6,165 nt of DNA from Lachnospiraceae bacterium. Its GTDB lineage: Bacteria > Bacillota > Clostridia > Lachnospirales > Lachnospiraceae. Each line of letters opens with the position of its first letter. Within the stretch, counting starts at the first letter, position 1. The notes under the pieces are model-generated. The model was not told where the DNA came from. It ran no database searches and worked only from the letters and a program-made list of their open reading frames with translations. The stretch is from NCBI GenBank assembly GCA_003447895.1, contig DLYC01000196.1, positions 948 to 7,112 of the forward strand. Reading direction: 5' to 3'. Shown piece after piece: positions 1-6,165 of the stretch. The translations under genes were made by a program, and so were the position numbers.

Positions 1-16
1 CCGCACATGTATTTTC

Positions 17-997
17 TCAATATTTTGACAGTATTTCCTTGAGGTACTCTCTGTATTCGCTGCGGACCTGTGCAGGCGAAAGGATCTCCATTCCGGCCCC
101 GATGCCGGTGACCCAGCCGTAGAACTGCGTGCTCACTGCTACCTTGACGCGCACATGGAAGTGTTCGCCGTCCTCCGGCACGACCGCGACCTCCCTGCCG
201 AACCGGTCGATAATGACGCCCACCAGGTTGTTGGTGCAGCGAAGGACCACGTCTTCGTCGCGACCGCCGAACATTCCAAAGGTTTTTCTGGAGAAGGCCG
301 CCAGGTCAAAATCCCGAAAGGCTTCCTGTCCTGCCCTCTCCTGATCCGTCAGGCTGATATGGAGCATCTTGTCCACCCGGTAGTGCTTGATGATGCCGGC
401 CGCCTCGTCGAAGGCGATCAGATAATAATTCTCGTCGTCCCAGGTGAGGGCCCACGGGCTCACCACATACCTGCTCCCGCCCTTTCTCTCCGCCAGCTTC
501 TTTCCGGTGGTCCACTCCCCGTACTTGAACTCGATCCGGCGGCCATTGTTCATGGCCTCGTGCAGCGTGTCCACGTTGTAATAGACCATTTCGTTGCCCG
601 TCTTCATGCGGTTCCGGATAAAGACCGAGCGGTTGAGCTGCTTCGCTTTCTGCTCGTTGGTCAGCTGCATGAGCTTTCCGATCAGTTCCCTCGATTTCTT
701 CTCCGTGATGAATTTGGAGGACTGCACGGCGTCCACCAGGAGCTTGAGCTCAGGCAGTTCAAACTCCCGGGCGCCGACGTAGTAGCCCTGCCCGTTCTCT
801 TTTTTGATCACATCGATGCCAAAAGCCTGCAGGACCTCGATATTGCTGTAGATGGTCCTCCGGTCCGCCTCGCAGTTGTACTTTTCCAGCACCCGGATCA
901 GGTCTGTGGCGTTGAGCGAATGCTCTTCGTCCGTGGTAAGCAGAAGCTCCCGCATCATGTACAGGAGCGCTAATTTGTGATTGTTGACCTTTGCCAT
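17..997 (-). CDS. WYL-domain transcriptional regulator (HTH + WYL + C-terminal WCX-like region)
   Basis: A cytoplasmic DNA-binding regulator of 326 residues, the usual length for this family. Residues about 8-75 form a winged-helix HTH: a helix pair around LNATDLIRVLEKY (28-40), a recognition helix around DRRTIYSNIEVLQ (45-57), and a wing ending in GQGYYV (69-74). The WYL domain spans about 140-215, with the diagnostic stretch ENYYLIAFDEAAG (189-201) followed by HYRVDKM (205-211), the equivalent of the family's RxYRxDRI motif. Residues about 248-326 match the C-terminal WCX extension. WYL domains are known to bind small ligands or nucleic acid and to switch DNA binding; the ligand here cannot be told. 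The ATG is preceded by AAGGAGA eight bases upstream, which supports this start. It is the last gene of the minus-strand series, 46 bases after DUF362, with no visible promoter of its own. Autoregulation or control of the upstream genes is inference. Confidence 0.95.
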   Translation of the reverse strand: MAKVNNHKLALLYMMRELLLTTDEEHSLNATDLIRVLEKYNCEADRRTIYSNIEVLQAFGIDVIKKENGQGYYVGAREFELPELKLLVDAVQSSKFITEKKSRELIGKLMQLTNEQKAKQLNRSVFIRNRMKTGNEMVYYNVDTLHEAMNNGRRIEFKYGEWTTGKKLAERKGGSRYVVSPWALTWDDENYYLIAFDEAAGIIKHYRVDKMLHISLTDQERAGQEAFRDFDLAAFSRKTFGMFGGRDEDVVLRCTNNLVGVIIDRFGREVAVVPEDGEHFHVRVKVAVSTQFYGWVTGIGAGMEILSPAQVRSEYREYLKEILSKY

Positions 998-1043
998 CTG
1001 TTCCGTCTCCTTGTTAAAGTCCGACGTCAGGTTTCTCTTTGAC

Positions 1044-2159
1044 TCATCTCAGGATGTATTTTTTCAGCTCCTCATAGATCTTGTCTTCCCGGGGAGGACA
1101 CCCCATGATGCACACATCGAAGTCCTTTGTACAGCGGCCGACGCCTAGCTTCCCGGTCTTGCCCTGCATGCCCTGGCCGATAGCGATGGGTGTATCCAGC
1201 TTCTCGAGAAGCCCTTCCTCCTTGAGTCTCCACAGCGCGCCGGTCAGATTTGCGTAGCAGGCGCTGCAGGAATTCACCTCGTTGACCGCGTAGGAGACCT
1301 CCAGGATCTTGTGCTCTCTGGGGAGATCCTCCATCATCTCCTTGCCGTCATATCCGTGAAAGCCCCCGAGATCGATGATCTGCGCGGCGTCGAGATCGGT
1401 GGATCCGACCCCCAGCTGCTGCGCCATCCGCACGTAGGGCACATCGTCCGGCGTGTAGTGCAGGAGCCGGCAGGCATAGCTGTCCACCAGCACCGGGTCG
1501 GCCGCCGCCATAATGCAGTTGCGCACCACCGGGTTTCCCCCTTCCTCAAAGTCCAGGTCCCCGCAGATGTGGTCCACCACGATGAAGTCCTGATGGATCG
1601 CCGTCTGCAGATGGGCGATCGGCTTGTGGAGTCCCATGCGGTGGAAGCGGGATTTCTCCGAGTTGGGGAGAAGCCCCTTGAGGTTCTTGAGGGCACAGGT
1701 CATTTTGGTCTGGCAGTGTCCCTTGAGGACCGGCACATTGATCAGAAAGTCCATTCTGTCCACCGCGTCGATGACATTCAGCTTCATGCCCGCGCAGTCG
1801 ACACTGTGCCATTTTTCTTTCTGCCCGTCTACAAAAGGCACGCCATACTGTTCGCACAGCGCCCGGTAGCCGCAGTACTCGTACGCTTCGGAAGTCCGGT
1901 CGCCGACCCAGGAGCCCTCCACGATCGTTATATTCTCAAACTGATTGCCCTGCAGATACTCAATGATCCCTGCCACTACTTCGGGATGCGTCGTGGCTCC
2001 GTACTCAGCCGGAGAGATGACCACCAGATTCGGTTTGATGGCGATCCTCGCCTTTTTGCTGCCGATCAGGCCCGCAAGATCCGTCTTGGAGAGCAGCTCT
2101 TTGGTCATCTCCTTATACTCGGTCCCGTACAGTTTCCAGATTTGGTTTTTGGCGATCAT
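1044..2159 (-). CDS. DUF362 domain protein with cysteine-rich C-terminal tail
   Basis: A 371-residue protein with no signal peptide or membrane segment, so probably cytoplasmic. The DUF362 core is clear: IKPNLV (41-46), ATTHPEVV (55-62), EGSWVGDRT (81-89), NVPVLKGH (141-148), TCALKNLKGLLP (154-165) and AADPVLVDSYACRLL (219-233). No enzymatic reaction is firmly assigned to the family; many members carry ferredoxin-type 4Fe-4S motifs. Here a canonical CxxCxxC-x3-CP ferredoxin domain is missing. Instead the tail has C298-x2-C301, then C343, C350 and C354 in a GRC-x6-C-x3-CPP arrangement, which could bind one Fe-S cluster or another metal (inference). The ATG has an AAGGGG ribosome binding site about five bases upstream. 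A hairpin and T-run lie just before that site, so expression probably depends on readthrough from GH1. What the protein does for its neighbours is unknown. Confidence 0.93.
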   Translation of the reverse strand: MIAKNQIWKLYGTEYKEMTKELLSKTDLAGLIGSKKARIAIKPNLVVISPAEYGATTHPEVVAGIIEYLQGNQFENITIVEGSWVGDRTSEAYEYCGYRALCEQYGVPFVDGQKEKWHSVDCAGMKLNVIDAVDRMDFLINVPVLKGHCQTKMTCALKNLKGLLPNSEKSRFHRMGLHKPIAHLQTAIHQDFIVVDHICGDLDFEEGGNPVVRNCIMAAADPVLVDSYACRLLHYTPDDVPYVRMAQQLGVGSTDLDAAQIIDLGGFHGYDGKEMMEDLPREHKILEVSYAVNEVNSCSACYANLTGALWRLKEEGLLEKLDTPIAIGQGMQGKTGKLGVGRCTKDFDVCIMGCPPREDKIYEELKKYILR

Positions 2160-2172
2160 ATTTCCCCTTTCT

Positions 2173-2206
2173 TACAAACAGCGGCCACCGCATCTGCGAT
2201 GGCCGC
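2173..2206 (-). terminator. hairpin with weak T-tract after GH1, directly before DUF362
   Basis: On the minus strand GCGGCCATCGC pairs with GCGGTGGCCGC as an 11-bp stem (one T-G wobble) around a four-base AGAT loop, followed by TGTTTGT. This is an intrinsic terminator shape with an imperfect T-tract. It lies 17 bases after the GH1 stop, and the T-tract ends only about 13 bases before the DUF362 ATG. It could be a leaky terminator setting a lower level of DUF362 and WYL, or an RNA-stabilising 3' hairpin for the GH1 message. The plus-strand reading has no T-tract. Confidence 0.7.
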
Positions 2207-2223
2207 AAACCTGATCCTCTCTC

Positions 2224-3708
<1,485 letters not shown>

Positions 3709-3712
<4 letters not shown>

Positions 3713-4743
3713 TCGGTCCTTTTGATCCACAGGTTCAGATCCATCTTCCCCTTGATGCCGGGCACGGATCCGTTCTCCGTGTACTGCCACCAGGTGAACT
3801 GATAGCTTGTCTGCGGCGTCGGCTCGTAATCCGCATACCAGATCTCAAACTGGTTGAGCGTCTCCACGTCAAAATATGTGTTTTCCCAATAGAGATTGGT
3901 GTACAGCGCCACTTTGCAGGACAGCTCCTTTTCCGCCGCCTCTTTAAAAGCGAGCGCATTTGCGGACGCCTGATCCCGGTCAAGATCATTGGCGCGGCCT
4001 GCGCTGCCGCCGGCCAGTTCAGGGTCGTATACCAGCGGAAGATCCAGCCCTGTCCCCGCTTTTCGGATGATCTCTGCGGCAAAACGCGCCTCCTCGGCGG
4101 CCTCCTCCTCGTTGACTGCCTGCGAGAAAAAGTAGGCGCCTACCTGCAGACCGGCCTTCTTCGCCTCCTTCATATACTGAACAGCCATCGTGTCTTCGTT
4201 GAGCGTTCCCTCGTCGCCGTAGCCTCTGAATCCCACGCGGACAAAGACGAATTTATATCCCGCTCCGGCCACTTCTTCCCAGTCGATCTCGCCCTGGTGG
4301 TCGGAGACGTCGATCCCCGGAAGAGATTCGTAATTCTCATCACTGTAGGACATGTGTCCGGTCTCTTCCGAATAGGCGAATTTGTCGTCATCATAAGGAT
4401 GCCGTCTGGGTTCCGTGTCTTTTTTGCTGCTTGATGCGCCCTTCTCTTCTCCCGCCGCACGCTTTGCGCTTCCGGCCGGTTCTGAACCGCCGCCGGCTTG
4501 CTCCTCTTCTTTCTCTTCAGCCTTCGTCCCGACAGACTCCTCCGGCGCCGGTGCATCGCTCTCATCCTGTTCTCTCATCATGAGCTGCTGCCCGGAAGCC
4601 GTCTGCTGCGATCCCTCGCTCGGCGTATTCCAGGTCCTGCATCCTCTCAGGATCGCGGCGGCGCACAGAAGCGGCAGCAGAATATAAAAAGCCGCCTCCA
4701 TGTTTTCCCATATCGTATGTCTGTCGTCATTTTTTCTGCTCAA
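3709..4743 (-). CDS. membrane-anchored GH25 lysozyme (N-acetylmuramidase), TTG start
   Basis: Predicted cell-surface muramidase that cleaves the MurNAc-GlcNAc bond of peptidoglycan; 344 residues. Order: a short charged N-terminus, one hydrophobic segment at about 17-32 (signal anchor), a low-complexity linker at about 40-125 rich in Glu, Ser, Ala and Lys, then a GH25 domain at about 142-340. GH25 marks are GIDVSDHQG (143-151), FVRVGFRGYG (167-176), GAYFFSQA (202-209), the catalytic D-x-E as YDPEL (D240, E242), and the C-terminal WWQYTENGSVPGI ... MDLN (318-337). The start is TTG at 4743-4741, chosen because GGGGAG lies seven bases upstream and it keeps the charged residues before the anchor. 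The in-frame ATG at codon 15 has no good ribosome binding site and would leave almost no N-terminal charge. It lies 55 bases after the peptidase gene with no clear promoter between them, so co-transcription is likely. Its role (remodelling, release or defence) is not shown. Confidence 0.94.
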
Positions 4744-4750
4744 TCACACT

Positions 4751-4756
4751 CTCCCC
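4751..4756 (-). promoter_or_regulatory. ribosome binding site deciding the TTG start of the GH25 gene
   Basis: The minus strand reads GGGGAG, then seven bases, then TTG. This spacing is ideal, and the site is the only purine-rich Shine-Dalgarno near the N-terminus. It supports TTG over the ATG 14 codons downstream. Confidence 0.65.
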
Positions 4757-4798
4757 GTTTCGAATCTGCGATCTCCTGTCCGGGCCTTCCTGCCGGCA

Positions 4799-5803
4799 TC
4801 AAAGCCCCAGCTCCGCCCTGCACGGCAGGCCGTATGCGCTCTCTGCACAGTCCACAGCCCTGATGATCGCCTCGCTGAGCACCTCCGCTCCGAGCATTCC
4901 CACCAGGTCCTGATCCCCGTTTACTTCTCCCAGCGATACCGCATAGATGCTGTCTCCGTCTGCGGAAGTGTGCACCGGGTGGATCGACCGGGCGTAGCCG
5001 TTGTGTCCCATACCCGCGATCTTGCAGAGCTGCGGCTTTTCGAAACGCGCATTTGTGAGGATGACGGAGATCGTCGTGTTTCCGGTGAACTTGTTCTCCA
5101 CCGCTTCGATCGATCTGCACATGGCAGCCACTGTACTCCGGAACTGCGTCTTATCCTCGCTCAAAAGTCCGGCGATCTGCTCGGCGCTCTTCCAGTCATA
5201 GATATCTCCCAGCGCATTGAGCACCACGATCGCGCCGACTTTCAGCTCCCCGATCTGTACGGCATAGCTCCCGATCCCGGTCTTCATGGCGGTTTCCATT
5301 CCTCCGATCTTGCCGACGGAGGCCCCGCAGCCGGCGCCGTAGTTGCCATCTTTATAGTTCGGCGCTTCAAATGCCGCCCTCGCCGCTTCGTAGCCCATCT
5401 CTTTGTCCGGCCTCACTTTCGCAGAACCCACGGAGAGATCAAAGATATCCGACTGCACGACCAGCGGCACTTTGGCAACGCCTGTGTCGAAGCCGATGTC
5501 GTGCTCTTCCAGATATTTCATGACGCCGTCTGCCGCACCCAGCCCGAATGCGCTGCCCCCCGACAAAACGATCCCGTGGATCGTCTGCATCGCCATCAGA
5601 GGATTGAGCATCTGGCTGTCCCGGGAAGCTGGCCCGCCGCCGCGCACATCCAGCCCGGCCCGCATTCCCGTCTCGCTGATCAGAACGGTCATACCGGTGG
5701 CCGCTTCCGCGTTCTGTGCCTGTCCGATCCGAATCCCCTCTATGTCGAGGACACTGATCTCCTTTAGTTCCTGAAAAGCCTTTGCTGTCTCTGATAATTT
5801 CAT
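4799..5803 (-). CDS. P1 (S58, DmpA/NylC) family autoprocessing peptidase/amidase
   Basis: An N-terminal-nucleophile hydrolase of 334 residues. The family includes DmpA-type aminopeptidases acting on D-residue or beta-peptide termini and NylC, an endo-amidase on nylon oligomers. Motifs: VRGGGPASRD (53-62), HGIVLSGGSAFGLGAADGV (76-94), YGAGCGASVGK (155-165), VGAIVVLNALGD (189-200), GNTTISVILTNA (241-252), and HTSADGDSIYA (278-288). By comparison with NylC as I recall it (cleavage before Thr267; Lys189, Asn219, Asp306, Asp308), the chain should self-cleave between N242 and T243. T243 would be the nucleophile, with K165, N196, D282 and D284 at matching spacings. The alpha and beta chains would then be about 242 and 92 residues. 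No signal peptide is visible, so it is probably cytoplasmic. The ATG has AAGGAGG 11 bases upstream, rather far but the only candidate. It is the first of the five minus-strand genes. The natural substrate cannot be told. Confidence 0.93.
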   Translation of the reverse strand: MKLSETAKAFQELKEISVLDIEGIRIGQAQNAEAATGMTVLISETGMRAGLDVRGGGPASRDSQMLNPLMAMQTIHGIVLSGGSAFGLGAADGVMKYLEEHDIGFDTGVAKVPLVVQSDIFDLSVGSAKVRPDKEMGYEAARAAFEAPNYKDGNYGAGCGASVGKIGGMETAMKTGIGSYAVQIGELKVGAIVVLNALGDIYDWKSAEQIAGLLSEDKTQFRSTVAAMCRSIEAVENKFTGNTTISVILTNARFEKPQLCKIAGMGHNGYARSIHPVHTSADGDSIYAVSLGEVNGDQDLVGMLGAEVLSEAIIRAVDCAESAYGLPCRAELGL

Positions 5804-5830
5804 ACGGCTGTATGCCTCCTTCCGTCAGGT

Positions 5831-5866
5831 TAAGTATAGTATAGAGAATATTTGCGCATGCGCCTA
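5831..5866 (-). promoter_or_regulatory. possible promoter of the P1 peptidase gene and following genes
   Basis: The minus strand has TATACT twice in overlap (5843-5838 and 5838-5833). The first has a weak TAGGCG -35 (5866-5861) at exactly 17 bases. Transcription would begin around 5831, about 28 bases before the ATG. The -10 is good and the -35 poor (three of six matches). It is the only likely promoter ahead of the first gene of the series. Confidence 0.4.
5854..5863. promoter_or_regulatory. GC-rich 10-bp palindrome, possible operator
   Basis: GCGCATGCGC is a perfect palindrome in an otherwise A+T-rich region. It lies across the -35 edge and spacer of the proposed peptidase promoter, the place where a repressor would act. 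The flanks are not clearly symmetric, so the site is short and the binding protein unknown. The WYL regulator at the end of the gene series is one candidate (inference only). Confidence 0.25.
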
Positions 5867-5967
5867 TTCTTTTCAGGCAAATTCCTGCGCTGCAGAAGTC
5901 TTCCGGCGCCCAACTGCACAGAAAATTGTTTGTAAAAGTCTGTGTTTTCAGATAATTTAATTTATAG

Positions 5968-5995
5968 TTGATTATTGTCAGAACTTTGTTATAAT
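5968..5995 (+). promoter_or_regulatory. extended -10 promoter of the short plus-strand unit
   Basis: TTGATT (5968-5973) and TATAAT (5990-5995) are separated by 16 bases. TG lies one base before the -10, giving TGTTATAAT. This is the best promoter match in the window, in a strongly A+T-rich stretch. Transcription should start near 6002. It points away from the five minus-strand genes. Confidence 0.7.
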
Positions 5996-6049
5996 AGACT
6001 TAACAAAAGGAAAGCATAACAGCTTAATAATATAAAGGAGGTCACGTAA

Positions 6050-6076
6050 ATGAAATTGCAGGTATTTTCAGAATAG
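6050..6076 (+). CDS. 8-codon small open reading frame (MKLQVFSE)
   Basis: An ATG lies eight bases after AAAGGAGG (6034-6041), a near-perfect ribosome binding site, and the frame ends at TAG after eight codons. The peptide has no run of a single amino acid that would mark a classical attenuation leader. Support comes only from the ribosome binding site and from its place inside a promoter-terminator unit. The stop codon touches the base of the terminator stem, so a ribosome at the stop would cover the ascending arm. Coding is plausible but unproven; a decayed gene start is the main alternative. Confidence 0.4.
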   Translation: MKLQVFSE

Positions 6077-6119
6077 AGGTATCCGATGACGAGAAAGTCG
6101 GATACCTCTTCTTTTTTTT
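6075..6119 (+). terminator. strong intrinsic terminator of the short plus-strand unit
   Basis: GAGGTATCCGA (6076-6086) pairs perfectly with TCGGATACCTC (6098-6108), with one more A-T pair outside, around an 11-base loop. It is followed by TTC and eight T residues. On the minus strand the hairpin is preceded by the A-run and followed only by TATTCTG. It should therefore terminate mainly plus-strand transcription, and at best weakly the gene that ends at 6124. Confidence 0.9.
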
Positions 6120-6123
6120 GCTT

Positions 6124-6165
6124 TTACTTCAGGCAGCTGTCCATGAAGGCTTTGATCTCCGCCTG
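6124..6165 (-). CDS. 3' end of a minus-strand gene, product not recognised
   Basis: The last 13 codons (QAEIKAFMDSCLK) and a TAA stop run in frame to the window edge. Nearly all codons end in G or C, matching the coding style of the complete genes, while another minus-strand frame stops early. The gene enters from beyond 6165. The tail is too short to assign a family. It ends 15 bases from the hairpin at 6075-6109, so the two transcripts converge. Confidence 0.6.
   Translation of the reverse strand, partial: QAEIKAFMDSCLK

Larger units (their letters stand above)
6002..6119 (+). ncRNA. predicted short transcript of about 118 nt, unknown class
   Basis: The ends are inferred from the promoter at 5968-5995 and the intrinsic terminator ending at 6119. 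The RNA holds an unstructured A-rich leader, a strong ribosome binding site, an 8-codon reading frame and the terminator hairpin. No plus-strand gene follows inside the window, because the next sequence is the 3' end of a minus-strand gene. I do not recognise a known RNA family. It could be a small messenger, a small regulatory RNA, or the remnant of a lost gene whose promoter and terminator survive. Confidence 0.5.
5804..6123. other. 320-base intergenic region with divergent control elements
   Basis: This is the only gap above 300 bases. From left to right it holds the peptidase ribosome binding site (5815-5821) and promoter, and the GCGCATGCGC palindrome. A mixed stretch (5864-5967) follows, in which the only structure I see is a 6-bp inverted repeat, CACAGA (5917-5922) and TCTGTG (5939-5944). 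Last comes the plus-strand promoter, the 8-codon frame and the terminator. The A+T content rises sharply from about 5922 onward. I see no tRNA, riboswitch or T-box pattern. Confidence 0.6.

Noticed and set aside
4639..4650. Possible lipobox at C35 of the GH25 protein
   Set aside because: The residues before the cysteine are L-R-G, and a charged residue at that position does not fit a lipoprotein signal. A simple signal anchor is more likely.
5926..5956. Second plus-strand promoter with TTGTTT (5926-5931) and GATAAT (5951-5956)
   Set aside because: The spacing is 19 bases and both boxes are weak in an A+T-rich stretch; the promoter just downstream is much better.
5975..5995. TTGTCA at 5975-5980 as the -35 of the plus-strand promoter
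   Set aside because: Only nine bases separate it from TATAAT, too short for a sigma-A promoter. TTGATT at 5968-5973 gives a spacing of 16.
6075..6119. Terminator at 6075-6119 as the main terminator of the minus-strand gene ending at 6124
   Set aside because: On the minus strand the hairpin is followed by TATTCTG and not a T-run. The run of eight T residues belongs to the plus-strand orientation.
6058..6165. Plus-strand frame open from 6058 to the window edge, which could have continued the 8-codon frame after a frameshift
   Set aside because: It runs through the terminator T-tract, has no start codon of its own near the ribosome binding site, and lies antisense to the better-supported minus-strand gene end.

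Overview
The window reads as a piece of a Gram-positive, Clostridia-type chromosome, and my best guess is a Lachnospiraceae-like gut or rumen bacterium. The reasons are GC-rich codon third positions, AGGAGG-type ribosome binding sites, A+T-rich promoters of the sigma-A type, intrinsic terminators, and the mix of families present (WYL regulator, PTS-type GH1, membrane-anchored GH25 lysozyme, DUF362, P1 peptidase). The genus cannot be fixed from the sequence alone.

Layout: five complete genes lie on the minus strand. In transcription order they are a P1/DmpA-NylC family peptidase (5803-4799), a membrane-anchored GH25 lysozyme with a TTG start (4743-3709), a GH1 6-phospho-beta-glucosidase (3654-2224), a DUF362 protein with a cysteine-rich tail (2159-1044) and a WYL-domain transcriptional regulator (997-17). 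Gaps are short (46 to 64 bases), which suggests a transcription unit with internal control. GH1 has its own extended -10 promoter with a cre-like site over the predicted start of transcription. A strong hairpin followed by a weak T-tract follows GH1 and sits almost on the DUF362 ribosome binding site.

The 320-base region 5804-6123 is the only sizeable intergenic stretch. It carries a probable promoter for the peptidase gene, with a 10-bp GC-rich palindrome in it. In the other direction it holds a compact plus-strand unit: an extended -10 promoter, a strong Shine-Dalgarno, an 8-codon reading frame, and a perfect intrinsic terminator whose stem begins at the stop codon. This unit of roughly 118 nt has no plus-strand gene behind it. 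It converges on the 3' end of another minus-strand gene, of which only the last 13 codons are inside the window.

How the genes work together: the 6-phospho-beta-glucosidase implies uptake of beta-glucosides by a PTS encoded elsewhere. The lysozyme and peptidase could both act on wall-derived material, but this is inference. The WYL protein is the natural candidate for a local regulator. I see no mobile element, CRISPR array, tRNA or rRNA. The least explained element is the short plus-strand transcript at about 6002-6119.
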